A DNA stretch of 64,000 bases from Clostridium sp. MB40-C1 (GTDB taxonomy: Bacteria > Bacillota > Clostridia > Clostridiales > Clostridiaceae). Shown piece by piece: positions 1-7,663 of the stretch. Every line of letters starts with the position of its first letter. Positions within the stretch are counted from its first letter, which is position 1. The stretch covers positions 2,046,001-2,110,000 of the forward strand of contig NZ_CP133189.1 of assembly GCF_030913655.1 (NCBI RefSeq). Direction: 5' to 3'. A program made the position numbers and the translations under genes. The notes beneath the pieces were generated by a model. The model made no database searches and had not been told where the DNA came from. It saw only the letters and a list, made by a program, of their open reading frames with translations.

Positions 1-44
1 ATTAATGGAGTAGGGAATCTTGTAGATATATTTTCTAAAAACAA
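1..44 (-). CDS. Possible 5' end of a gene running off the left edge
   Basis: On the minus strand an AAAGGAG ribosome-binding site (55-61) is followed by a TTG codon at 42-44 and an open frame to the window edge, reading MFLENISTRFPTPL. Only 14 codons are visible, so no product can be proposed and chance is a real alternative. The region 62-344 is AT-rich and shows no gene; a TATAAT box at 305-310 may be the -10 of the MATE gene. Confidence 0.2.
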   Translation of the reverse strand, partial: MFLENISTRFPTPL

Positions 45-362
45 CTACTTTAACTCCTTTCTATGCAATTTTATAATACTATATTTTCCTTTCATACTTA
101 TTTTATTCTAATAACAAGCCTTAATTTATCCCATAACTATCATTAACAACAACAACTCCCATTCTATTTGAATAAAGATAATTTTATATAAATTGGCTGC
201 TTACCTTAATATGTAAAAATATGTTTTTTAATCTTTTACATGAAGTTATAAAGATAACTTACATGTTACAATTTCCAATAATGGATTTTCATTAAGATTT
301 ATGATATAATTGTGGTTTAACGCTTTGTTATACTATAGCTTTAGATGAAAGGAGAAATTCTT

Positions 363-1724
363 ATGAGTAAATCAAATGAACTCGGCAGTACAAAAATTTC
401 AACATTATTATGGAAATTCTCTATACCTGCTATTGTAGGTATGTTGGTTAATGCATTATATAATATAGTGGATAGAATTTTCATTGGACAAGGCGTAGGT
501 CAAACAGCCTTAGCTGGTCTTGCTATAACTCTTCCAATTTCCACTACAATAATGGCTTTTGGAATGCTTGTAGGAATTGGTGCCTCCACTCTTATTTCTA
601 TAAAATTAGGAGAAAACAATAAAAAAGTTGCTGAAAATATTCTAGGTACAGCTGTTGTACTAGATATATTAATTTCAGGTATTGTATGTGTTGTAGGTAT
701 TATATTTATCAATCCAATTCTAAAAACCTTTGGTGCTAGCTCAGCGAGCCTTCCTTATGCTAAAGAATATATTCTAATCATTCTAGCTGGAGCTATATTT
801 CAGAACATAGGTTTTGGAATTAATAATATTATACGTTCAGAAGGAAATCCTAAAATAGCAATGCAAACAATGATAGTTGGCGGACTTTTAAACATGATAT
901 TAGACCCTATATTTATCTTTGTTTTTAAAATGGGGATTAAAGGAGCAGCTATAGCTACAGTTATTTCTGAAACAGTAAACACAATATTAGTAATTTATTA
1001 TTTTACTAATAAAAACAGTGGAAGTATTTTGAAAATTAGAAAATCCTGTCTAAACTTAAACTTTAAAACTTGTATTGATATATTTTCTATAGGACTCTCT
1101 CCTTTTTCAATGCAACTAGCTGCCAGTGTAGTAACTGTATTATACAACAAAGGACTATACACTTATGGTGGAGATATAGCCGTTGCAGCTATGGGTATAA
1201 TATCAAGTATATCTATGATTATTTTTATGCCTATTTTTGGCATAAATCAAGGAGTTCAACCAATATTAGGTTATAATTATGGTGCTAAGTCTTATAAAAG
1301 AGTAAAAAAAGCCATGCAATTAGCTATAATATCTGGTATAACTATTGCTTCAATTGGATATATAGCAGTAGAGTTTTTCCCTGAACTTCTTATATCTTTA
1401 TTTAGCAAAAATGATATGGATCTTATAAAATTAACATCTCGTGGTCTTAGAATCGACTTGTTAGTCTTACCTGTTGTAGGATATCAGATAGTATCCTCTA
1501 ATTACTTTCAAGCCATTGGGAAAGCAAAAATATCCATATTTTTAAGTTTTTTAAGACAAGTTATTATTTTAATACCTATAATAATAGTTTTACCAAAATT
1601 TTTAAAGTTAGATGGACTTTGGCTATCTCAACCTATTGCAGATGTTGCAGCAGCTTTAATAACTGGCTATTTCTTATATAAAGATATAAAAGAATTAAAT
1701 TACTTAGAAAAATGCTCTAAATAA
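363..1724 (+). CDS. MATE family multidrug/toxin efflux transporter
   Basis: This is a polytopic inner-membrane exporter of the MATE superfamily, which swaps cytosolic cationic drugs or metabolites for Na+ or H+. The 453-residue protein has about 12 hydrophobic segments in two pseudo-symmetric halves. An N-terminal KISTLLWKFSIPAIVGMLVN stretch is followed by DRIFIGQGVG, both typical of the clostridial/NorM-DinF-like branch. The upstream ATG at 345 overlaps the ribosome-binding site, whereas ATG 363 sits 8 nt after AAAGGAG (348-354), so 363 is preferred. The gene is monocistronic and ends at a strong terminator (1742-1777). The substrate cannot be told from sequence. Family assignment is firm. 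Confidence 0.93.
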   Translation: MSKSNELGSTKISTLLWKFSIPAIVGMLVNALYNIVDRIFIGQGVGQTALAGLAITLPISTTIMAFGMLVGIGASTLISIKLGENNKKVAENILGTAVVLDILISGIVCVVGIIFINPILKTFGASSASLPYAKEYILIILAGAIFQNIGFGINNIIRSEGNPKIAMQTMIVGGLLNMILDPIFIFVFKMGIKGAAIATVISETVNTILVIYYFTNKNSGSILKIRKSCLNLNFKTCIDIFSIGLSPFSMQLAASVVTVLYNKGLYTYGGDIAVAAMGIISSISMIIFMPIFGINQGVQPILGYNYGAKSYKRVKKAMQLAIISGITIASIGYIAVEFFPELLISLFSKNDMDLIKLTSRGLRIDLLVLPVVGYQIVSSNYFQAIGKAKISIFLSFLRQVIILIPIIIVLPKFLKLDGLWLSQPIADVAAALITGYFLYKDIKELNYLEKCSK

Positions 1725-1741
1725 TCGTATATTCTACTAGG

Positions 1742-1777
1742 AAGCTATGTCTATTACATTTTTAATAGACATAGCTT
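1742..1777 (+). terminator. Intrinsic terminator of the MATE gene
   Basis: A perfect 15-bp stem (1742-1756 with 1763-1777) with a 6-nt loop is followed by a T run. It lies 18 nt after the MATE stop codon. Confidence 0.92.
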
Positions 1778-1784
1778 TTTTTAG

Positions 1785-1836
1785 TTGAGAAATTTGCATA
1801 TAGCTATACCGTTTTAGAATTATGCAATTTCCTAAG
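1785..1836. repeat. Short MITE-like relic (weak copy of the GAAATTGCATAATT family)
   Basis: A short stretch begins TTGAGAAATTTGCATA and ends ATTATGCAATTTCCTAA, so its two ends are inverted and resemble the ends of the longer copies at 5224, 17104 and 48061. Only about 50 bp are present, so it may be a deletion derivative or coincidence. The rest of 1837-2022 is AT-rich with nothing recognisable. Confidence 0.35.
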
Positions 1837-2022
1837 TTAGGCATATTTATTTGAATGTGCCTTAATTAAATAATTAAAAATTTCTTAACTATTGAATAAA
1901 ATACTATGAAATCAAATTTAATTTTAGTAAAATAAATATACATAATATATATAAAAGACTTTGGTTTAGGAATTTGTTGAATTTGTATAAAATTATATAA
2001 AACCAGAAAGGATAATTGAAAA

Positions 2023-2880
2023 TTGAGTAGTTTTTTACTTAGTCTTGCATTAAAATTTAAATCTGTTGGTATTTTAGTTAAATTAATAATAACTATAATC
2101 TTATTTATCTTTTTTCATTTCATTAACAAAAGTTTATTTAAATTTATAGATAAAATTAATTTAACATCAAAAAAAACAATAAAATATAAAAAAGTAATTT
2201 CTATAATAAGTAAAATTATTTATATAATCATTATAATTCCTGTATGGATATATGAATCTAAAGATATTCTCACTTTTTTAGGTTTATTCTCTGCTGGTTT
2301 AGCTTTTGCTTTAAAAGATTTAGTATCTAATTTCCTTGGATGGATAATCATAAATTCTCGTAAACCTTTCGATGTAGGAGATAGAATAAATATTGGGGAT
2401 AGTACTGGAGATGTCCTAGAGATAGATTGGTTTTATACTACAATCATAGAAGTTACTCAAACCAATAAAACTTATGGTCAAAGTACTGGAAGACTTGTAT
2501 ATATACCAAATATAAAATTAATTTCAACAGATGTAATAAATGAAACTAATACATTCCCATACACATGGAATGAACTCGATATAGTATTAACTAATAATAG
2601 TAATTGGGAAAAAGCAAAGCACTTAATCATGAATATTGCTAAAAAAGAACTAGGTGATATTGAAGTAGAAGCTAAAGAATCTCTTGAAATAGCTTCTAAA
2701 ACTCATCCTATATATTATCCTAACCTGTCCCACACAGTTTATACTTCTATTGATGAAGGAAAGATAATTTTAACTTTAAGATTTATTTGTAGATCTAGAA
2801 ACTTTAGAAATTTAGAGCATGATATTATAGAAAATATTCTTATTGAATTTAAAAAACACGAGGATATTAAACTGTTCTAA
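2023..2880 (+). CDS. MscS family mechanosensitive ion channel
   Basis: Small-conductance mechanosensitive channels open when membrane tension rises and let solutes out during osmotic downshock. The 285-aa protein has two hydrophobic N-terminal segments (about 10-40 and 55-80). The pore-lining helix follows (about 85-110, ending SNFLGWIIINSRKPF), and then the MscS beta domain with the DVGDRINIGDSTGDVLEIDWF signature (broken here only by reading, residues about 117-138). A C-terminal cytoplasmic vestibule domain ends in a charged tail. Translation starts at TTG 2023, 11 nt after an AGAAAGGA-type ribosome-binding site; no ATG offers a better start. The gene stands alone and ends at a bidirectional terminator. 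Family assignment is strong. Confidence 0.9.
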   Translation: MSSFLLSLALKFKSVGILVKLIITIILFIFFHFINKSLFKFIDKINLTSKKTIKYKKVISIISKIIYIIIIIPVWIYESKDILTFLGLFSAGLAFALKDLVSNFLGWIIINSRKPFDVGDRINIGDSTGDVLEIDWFYTTIIEVTQTNKTYGQSTGRLVYIPNIKLISTDVINETNTFPYTWNELDIVLTNNSNWEKAKHLIMNIAKKELGDIEVEAKESLEIASKTHPIYYPNLSHTVYTSIDEGKIILTLRFICRSRNFRNLEHDIIENILIEFKKHEDIKLF

Positions 2881-2886
2881 TAAAAA

Positions 2887-2910
2887 AAAAATTGCGATAA
2901 CGCAATTTTT
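2887..2910. terminator. Bidirectional terminator between mscS-like gene and small gene
   Basis: A 10-bp stem (AAAAATTGCG with CGCAATTTTT) with an ATAA loop and A/T runs on both sides lies between convergent genes (2880 on plus, 2915 on minus), so it can serve both. Confidence 0.88.
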
Positions 2911-2914
2911 TTTA

Positions 2915-3070
2915 TTATTTATCAAAAAGTCCTCCACCATTATTACTTCTAATAGCTTTTCTTGAAGAACCCATAACTTTACTAGGTCTTCCTCCTCCTT
3001 TTTGATTGGCACTTTTTTTATTTTTTTCCTCTATTATTTTTTTCATCATTTCAATATTCTTTTGTGACAT
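2915..3070 (-). CDS. Small basic hypothetical protein (51 aa)
   Basis: This short open frame reads MSQKNIEMMKKIIEEKNKKS, then a Gly-rich QKGGGRPSKVMGSSRKAIR segment and a GGGLFDK end. AGAAGGAG precedes the ATG with proper spacing and a shared terminator follows the stop, so it looks like a real gene. It is strongly basic and Gly/Ser-rich after a charged helix, which could suit nucleic-acid binding, but no family was recognised. It lies 36 nt downstream of map (3107-3970), in the same direction, and may be its second cistron. Confidence 0.6.
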   Translation of the reverse strand: MSQKNIEMMKKIIEEKNKKSANQKGGGRPSKVMGSSRKAIRSNNGGGLFDK

Positions 3071-3106
3071 TTTTTAACTCCTTCTATAAAATTTTTATAA
3101 TAATTA

Positions 3107-3970
3107 TTAAGTTAATATTTCAACTCCATCTTCTGTAACTAATATAGTATGTTCCCATTGAGCTGTAAGTTTTCTATCAGCTGTTACTGCTGTCCAACCA
3201 TCATCAAGAACTTCACACTTATAATTTCCCTCATTTATCATTGGTTCAATGGTAAAAATCATTCCTGGAACTAATATCATCCCTGTGTTTTTATTTCCAC
3301 AATGATCTACAAAAGGTTCTTCATGAAATTCATTTCCAACTCCATGTCCACCATATTCACGAACAACAGAGTATCCTTTACTTTCTGCATAATTTTGAAT
3401 AACATACCCTATGTCCCCAACAGTAGCAAAGGGCTTAACTTGTTCGATACCTTTATATAAACATTCTTTTGCAGTTTCTACTAATTTTATGGCTTTTTCA
3501 GAAGCATCACCTATTATGAACATTCTACTAGCATCACCATAATAGCCATTTAAGATGCTCGTAACATCAACATTTACTATATCCCCTGACTTTAAAACTC
3601 TAGAATCAGGAATTCCATGGCAAACAACTTCATTTATTGATATACAAACACTTTTAGGGTATCCCATATAATTTAATGGTGCTGGTACTGCTCCCAACTC
3701 TAAAGTATATTCGTGAACCCAAGTATTAATTTCATCAGTTGTAATTCCTTCTTTTATCCTTTCAGATACCATATCTAAAACTTTTCTTGTTACCTCACAA
3801 CTTTTTCTAATTCCTTCAATTTGCTCTGGTGTTTTTATTATGTCTATTGGAGGAGCTATTAAACCCTCATCTTCTAAATCAGCTAATTTTTTATCTTGAT
3901 TCATATGACAATACTTGTATTTTTTTCCACTTCCACACCAACACAAATCATTTCTTGATATCTTATTCAT
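3107..3970 (-). CDS. map: Type I methionine aminopeptidase with SEC-C zinc motif
   Basis: The enzyme removes the initiator methionine from nascent proteins, using a dinuclear metal centre. Residues 1-22 form a SEC-C type zinc-binding motif (NDLCWCGSGKKYKYCH), an accessory domain found on some clostridial MetAPs that is thought to assist ribosome or partner binding. The catalytic pita-bread fold follows, and all the usual ligands are visible: D in VNVDVTSILNG, D in YYGDASRM, H in GHGVGNEFHE, E in FTIEPMI and E in TAQWEHTILV. The length of 287 aa fits a standard ~250-aa MetAP plus the extension. A second map copy often sits in the ribosomal-protein cluster of clostridia, so this may be the accessory one (inference). 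Confidence 0.95.
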   Translation of the reverse strand: MNKISRNDLCWCGSGKKYKYCHMNQDKKLADLEDEGLIAPPIDIIKTPEQIEGIRKSCEVTRKVLDMVSERIKEGITTDEINTWVHEYTLELGAVPAPLNYMGYPKSVCISINEVVCHGIPDSRVLKSGDIVNVDVTSILNGYYGDASRMFIIGDASEKAIKLVETAKECLYKGIEQVKPFATVGDIGYVIQNYAESKGYSVVREYGGHGVGNEFHEEPFVDHCGNKNTGMILVPGMIFTIEPMINEGNYKCEVLDDGWTAVTADRKLTAQWEHTILVTEDGVEILT

Positions 3971-4231
3971 TCCTTCACCTTCTAAATAATATTTATGTCT
4001 CCAATAAACATTATATCATTTTTCATAGATATTGTTTTAATTAAATGGTTATATTAAGTTTATATTTGAAAAAATCAATGTTTTTTATACTCAATTATTA
4101 GTAAACTATTTTATACTGCTGAATCTTTTCACAAATTCATCACAATTATAACATATTTTAATCAAAATTATATCTTATGATAAAAACATAACACAACAAA
4201 TGATTATTTTAATATTTAGGAGGTAACAGTT

Positions 4232-4750
4232 ATGAAAAGAAAAAATATTTTAACAGGTACAATTTTATCTATTTTAATTGGTATAGGAGCAACTGCTTAT
4301 GCCACTACTACACCAACACCAAAAACTAATTCAGACAATAATAAACAAATTTCTAGTGGCATAGGACTTAGACGTATAACAGGATTAAGAGGATATGATT
4401 TTGCAACTTCTGTAATTAAATCTAAGCTTAAAGTTACCGATGAAGATATTAATAAAGCAAGAGAACAAGGTAAGACATTGAGCGATTTTGCAGAAGAAAA
4501 AGGACTTACTCACGAAAACTTAAAGGCTGCTATGATAGAAAGTAAAAACAAAGCAATTGATGAGGCTGTTTCTAAAGGAACAATTTCAAAAGAAGAAGGG
4601 GAATCATATAAAAAGAAAATAAAAGAAAGCTCAGAAAAATGCACTGAAGTACAAGGAAGATTGAATTCTCCTAAGGGGAAAGGTAATAATCAAGGACAAG
4701 GAAGAGGAAACAAGATGAACTGCGTAACAGAAACTACCCCATCTAAATAA
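4232..4750 (+). CDS. Secreted DUF2680-like protein
   Basis: This 172-aa protein has a clear signal peptide (basic MKRKN, hydrophobic core to about residue 22, cleavage near AYATT). A mature part follows, dominated by a charged helical segment (about 55-130) with VTDEDINKAREQGKTLSDFA and SKGTISKEEGESYKKKI. These two helical repeats resemble the DUF2680/YckD-type secreted proteins common in clostridia, whose function is unknown. The tail is low-complexity (GKGNNQGQGRGNK) with a lone Cys. AGGAGG precedes the ATG and a terminator follows at 4827, so it is monocistronic. The family call is from helix pattern and is moderate. Confidence 0.6.
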   Translation: MKRKNILTGTILSILIGIGATAYATTTPTPKTNSDNNKQISSGIGLRRITGLRGYDFATSVIKSKLKVTDEDINKAREQGKTLSDFAEEKGLTHENLKAAMIESKNKAIDEAVSKGTISKEEGESYKKKIKESSEKCTEVQGRLNSPKGKGNNQGQGRGNKMNCVTETTPSK

Positions 4751-4826
4751 GACACATTCAGATAATTATAAATACTAGAATTCAAAATTTATTTTGCTCA
4801 TAAGTTATGAGATCTTCAAAACAAAA

Positions 4827-4861
4827 AAACAAAGAGTTAGGATTATATAAACTCTTTGTTT
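4827..4861. terminator. Bidirectional terminator between convergent genes
   Basis: A 12-bp stem (4827-4838 with 4850-4861), flanked by A-rich and T-rich runs, lies between the secreted protein gene (plus) and the UPF0180 gene (minus). Confidence 0.85.
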
Positions 4862-4886
4862 TTATTTGTTTTGGTAATCTTAACTT

Positions 4887-5147
4887 TTACTTTGTAGTTC
4901 TACTTTCAATAACATTTTTAACTTGTTCAGGAGTCATTCCTACAGCATCAATAGTTGGAATAGATGTAATAGCATTTTCAAATCCCATCATATTCCTACT
5001 TAAGTCATTTAATACTACAGCATCATACTCATTTAAGCAAGCAGGGTTATTTTTCATTTTTTCATCAATTTTCTTAACTTCATATCCAGCGTTTTTTAGA
5101 TAGTTTTCAACATTAGTTAAGCTATCTTCAATAGCTATCTTTCTCAT
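4887..5147 (-). CDS. UPF0180 (YkuS-like) family protein
   Basis: This 86-aa protein begins MRKIAIEDSLTNVENYLKNA and continues with YDAVVLNDLSRNMMGFENA. The pattern is typical of the UPF0180/YkuS family of small soluble Firmicute proteins of unknown function. The open frame extends further upstream, but GAGGTGA sits 7 nt before the ATG at 5147, so that start is chosen. It is monocistronic, convergent with the secreted DUF2680-like gene and followed by a shared terminator. No biochemical role is known for the family. Confidence 0.78.
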   Translation of the reverse strand: MRKIAIEDSLTNVENYLKNAGYEVKKIDEKMKNNPACLNEYDAVVLNDLSRNMMGFENAITSIPTIDAVGMTPEQVKNVIESRTTK

Positions 5148-5223
5148 ATTTATCACCTCAAATATTATTATTTGAACATATAGATTCATAATTTATTTTT
5201 ACCTATTTCTTTTAATTTATTAG

Positions 5224-5407
5224 TTGAGAAAATTACATAATTTAAAAATTCAAATATGTAATGCTACTTTCATTATGAGTAGTGCCTTGAATTTTCTCTT
5301 TTACTATATTTTTAGCTTGTTCTTACACTAAGAAGAGAAATTTTAGAAACAGTGAACAATAAAACTTGCATGAAATTATATATTTATAAAATTATGCAAG
5401 TTCCTCA
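5224..5407. repeat. MITE-like repeat, copy B
   Basis: An approximately 184-bp non-coding element begins TTGAGAAAATTACATAATTT and ends with AAATTATGCAAGTTCCTCA, so its ends are imperfect inverted repeats. Its right half (AGTGAACAATAAAACTTGCA onward) aligns with the complement of the element at 17104-17283 and with the right end at 48061-48335. It carries no ORF. Internally, GAATTTTCTCTT and AAGAGAAATTT form a second inverted pair. It occupies most of the gap between the UPF0180 gene and uraA. Confidence 0.7.
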
Positions 5408-5422
5408 TTTGTTTAAAATAGA

Positions 5423-5450
5423 AAAAATGTTGCGTTACCGCAACATTTTT
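5423..5450 (-). terminator. Terminator of uraA
   Basis: A 12-bp stem (AAAAATGTTGCG with CGCAACATTTTT) closed by TTAC, with a T run on the minus strand, lies just after the uraA stop codon. Confidence 0.88.
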
Positions 5451-5453
5451 TTA

Positions 5454-6719
5454 TTATGCTGTTTTTCTATTTAATAGTGCATTTAGTAAAACTCCAACTA
5501 TTGCAGCAAGACTTAATCCTGTAATTTTAACTGTTGAAGTTACAGGTATTCCAATTGAAACTCCTAAGAATTTTTCTACATAACTTGTTCCAAGTCCTAT
5601 TAATATTATCACTACTATTACTAATAAGTTCTTTGCATTAAATTCTACTTTCCCTTTACTTAAAGTTTTTACTCCTATGAAAGATATCATACTGAAGAGC
5701 ATTATGCTTATTCCGCCCATAACAGGTGCTGGAATTGTGCTTAATAATCTTCCTACTTTAGATACAAATCCAAGTAATATTGCAAATACTGCTGCTATTC
5801 TTAATATTTGTGGATTATAATTTTTAGTTATTGCAAGTACTCCTGTGTTTTCTCCGTAAGTTGTATTTGCAGGTCCTCCTATAAATCCAGCACATAATGT
5901 TGCAAGTCCATCACCTAGTAAAGTTCTATTTAAACCTGGATCTTCAATAAAATTCTTTCCAACTACTTCACCATTAGTAGTTATATCTCCTATGTGTTCC
6001 ATAAATACTGCAAGTACTATTGGCGCAATTATCGCTATAGCTCCCAAATCAAACTTTGGTAATGTAAAGTTTGGCATAGCAAAGATTGGAGCTTCACTAA
6101 CTACTTTTGAATCTACAATTCCTAATTTGAATGCTACTAAATATCCTACTACTACTGCTATTAAAATTGAAAGCTGTTTTATAAATCCTTTTCCTTTAAA
6201 AGTTATAGTTAATGCTGTTCCTAGTGTTATAGCTGCTATTAAAAAGTTTTTAGAAGCCATGTCAACAGCTACTGGTATCAAATTTAATCCTATTACTATT
6301 ATCATTGGTCCAACTACTTGATTCGGAAGGTATTTTTTAATATTTTCAACACCTATCTTTTTTATTAACAAAGACATAATTATATATATAAAACCCGCTA
6401 CTATTATTCCACCTTGCGCATAAGCTAAATCACCATTATATGTTTGCTTAACAGTAAGGATTCCTCCTATAAATGCAAAAGATGAACCTAAAAATACTGG
6501 AACTTTTCTTTTTGTTACAAAGTGAAATATTAATGTTCCCAAACCTGCTGATAAAAGTGCTACTGAAGGATCAAACCCTGTAAGAATTGGAACTAACACT
6601 GTAGCTCCAAACATAGCTATTAAATGTTGAAGTGCTAAAATTACTTTTTTAGAGTTTTCCAATATACTTGAGCTTTCTTTTACCTCTGTATTGCCTTTTG
6701 ATAATATGTTTTCTGACAT
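5454..6719 (-). CDS. uraA: Uracil permease (NCS2 / UraA family)
   Basis: This is a membrane symporter that brings uracil in with a proton for pyrimidine salvage. The 421-aa protein shows the NCS2 hallmarks: ALQHLIAMFGATVLVP near residues 29-44, the two substrate-site regions FMEHIGDITTNGEVVGKN (about 237-254) and GFIGGPANTTYGENTGV (about 275-291), and about 14 hydrophobic segments. The uracil rather than xanthine choice is supported by the sequence and, independently, by the PyrR-type leader in front of it. AAGGAGG lies 7 nt before the ATG and is itself part of a regulatory hairpin (6728-6750). The gene is monocistronic. Confidence 0.95.
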   Translation of the reverse strand: MSENILSKGNTEVKESSSILENSKKVILALQHLIAMFGATVLVPILTGFDPSVALLSAGLGTLIFHFVTKRKVPVFLGSSFAFIGGILTVKQTYNGDLAYAQGGIIVAGFIYIIMSLLIKKIGVENIKKYLPNQVVGPMIIVIGLNLIPVAVDMASKNFLIAAITLGTALTITFKGKGFIKQLSILIAVVVGYLVAFKLGIVDSKVVSEAPIFAMPNFTLPKFDLGAIAIIAPIVLAVFMEHIGDITTNGEVVGKNFIEDPGLNRTLLGDGLATLCAGFIGGPANTTYGENTGVLAITKNYNPQILRIAAVFAILLGFVSKVGRLLSTIPAPVMGGISIMLFSMISFIGVKTLSKGKVEFNAKNLLVIVVIILIGLGTSYVEKFLGVSIGIPVTSTVKITGLSLAAIVGVLLNALLNRKTA

Positions 6720-6727
6720 AAAAAAAC

Positions 6728-6785
6728 CTCCTTATTTTTAATCTAAGGAGAAAGTTATTATTCTCCTCTTTTCAGCCTCTCTGGA
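6728..6785 (-). promoter_or_regulatory. Second PyrR box with ribosome-site-sequestering hairpin
   Basis: Reading on the minus strand, a PyrR-binding motif TCCAGAGAGGCTG (6773-6785) is followed by two mutually exclusive stems. One is AGGAGAA with TTCTCCT (6761-6767 with 6746-6752). The other is CTCCTTA with TAAGGAG (6744-6750 with 6728-6734), which buries the uraA Shine-Dalgarno and is followed by a run of T. PyrR-UMP binding should favour the second stem. This stem could block translation or terminate transcription; which is inference. The motif and pairings are seen directly. Confidence 0.8.
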
Positions 6786-6831
6786 CCGAATTAAAAAGCA
6801 ACTATTATATTACTTCATAATTTTTTGCAAT

Positions 6832-6925
6832 AAAAAAGCTTCTCGTTCACTGACAAGAAGCTATAGTTACCTCATAAAATCTCATAACTCTAACTATGAA
6901 TCTTGTCAGCCTCTCTGGACTGTAT
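6832..6925 (-). promoter_or_regulatory. First PyrR attenuator (pyrimidine-responsive leader)
   Basis: On the minus strand a PyrR-binding motif TCCAGAGAGGCTG (6907-6919) precedes an antiterminator. In it CTGACAAGA (6901-6909) pairs perfectly with TCTTGTCAG (6850-6858), enclosing an ATAGTTA/TAACTAT helix. The competing intrinsic terminator is a 10-bp stem (6837-6862, one G-T pair) followed by six T. This is the classical PyrR mechanism: PyrR with UMP or UTP stabilises the box hairpin, frees the terminator and switches uraA off when pyrimidines are plentiful. Confidence 0.92.
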
Positions 6926-6951
6926 TTAAAGATTATTTCTTACTTTTATTT

Positions 6952-6980
6952 ATTGTACCACTATTCTATTCACCATGCAA
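6952..6980 (-). promoter_or_regulatory. Sigma-A promoter of uraA leader
   Basis: TTGCAT (6975-6980) and TACAAT (6952-6957) are separated by exactly 17 bp on the minus strand, about 30 nt before the first PyrR box. This places the leader start near 6945. Confidence 0.72.
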
Positions 6981-7085
6981 GTAGCTATTAAATTTTTGTT
7001 ATAAACCATATGAATCTTTTCTACCTCAAAACTCCTTTCCCATTATCTAAAACATTATTATTAATTATCAACTTTAGTATTAAAT

Positions 7086-7448
7086 TTAATATATCATCTT
7101 AAATCCTTTTACTTCTAAAATAATTCTAAACTGCTTTTTAAGATTCTCATCTATGTTAGAATTAGATTTAATTAAATCATACCCGTTAAGTATAATATTT
7201 TTACACACCATCTTATTAGGAATACTTAAATTTCTAACAAACTCTATATACTTTTCTACTTTATCATTAGTTAAGTTTTTTTCTAAGTTTAGAGTATTTC
7301 TAACTATTCTCTCTATAGTTTTCTTTTCGGATTCCTCTAATCTTATTTTTTTTATTCTATCCTTAACTACTAATAGAGGTACTGATAATAATCCAACTAA
7401 TACTAAACCTGTTGTTAAGGTTTCCTTTTTTGCATATCTAACCTTCAT
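7086..7448 (-). CDS. Hypothetical membrane-anchored protein (120 aa)
   Basis: No family was recognised. The protein starts MKVRYAKKETLTTGLVLVGL, with one N-terminal hydrophobic segment (about 12-28, LTTGLVLVGLLSVPLLVV), then a highly charged KDRIKKIRLEESEKKTIER helix. The soluble alpha-helical tail ends EVKGFKMIY. It is probably anchored by the N-terminus with the bulk in the cytoplasm. Upstream in-frame ATGs exist, but AGGAGG is spaced properly (6 nt) only for the ATG at 7448. It is divergent from the ClC gene and appears monocistronic. Confidence 0.6.
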   Translation of the reverse strand: MKVRYAKKETLTTGLVLVGLLSVPLLVVKDRIKKIRLEESEKKTIERIVRNTLNLEKNLTNDKVEKYIEFVRNLSIPNKMVCKNIILNGYDLIKSNSNIDENLKKQFRIILEVKGFKMIY

Positions 7449-7663
7449 TTGCATCCTCCTATATAACATTAATATAGTAAAAATATATGCTATAGTAATG
7501 AATTAAATCATCATTTATTTTACTTACAAATCCTAAAATCGCCTATACATAAGTTACTTGAATAAAATCCAGCTAGATAATTTTGATTATTAACTAATTT
7601 ATGTTATTGTATTTATGTGAATAACTTTTATAGTTTTATACAACGAAAGGAATGATTCTCTCT

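Noticed and set aside
4807-5103. 98-codon plus-strand ORF over the UPF0180 gene
   Set aside because: The opposite strand has a good start signal and a recognisable family; this frame begins in the terminator hairpin region.
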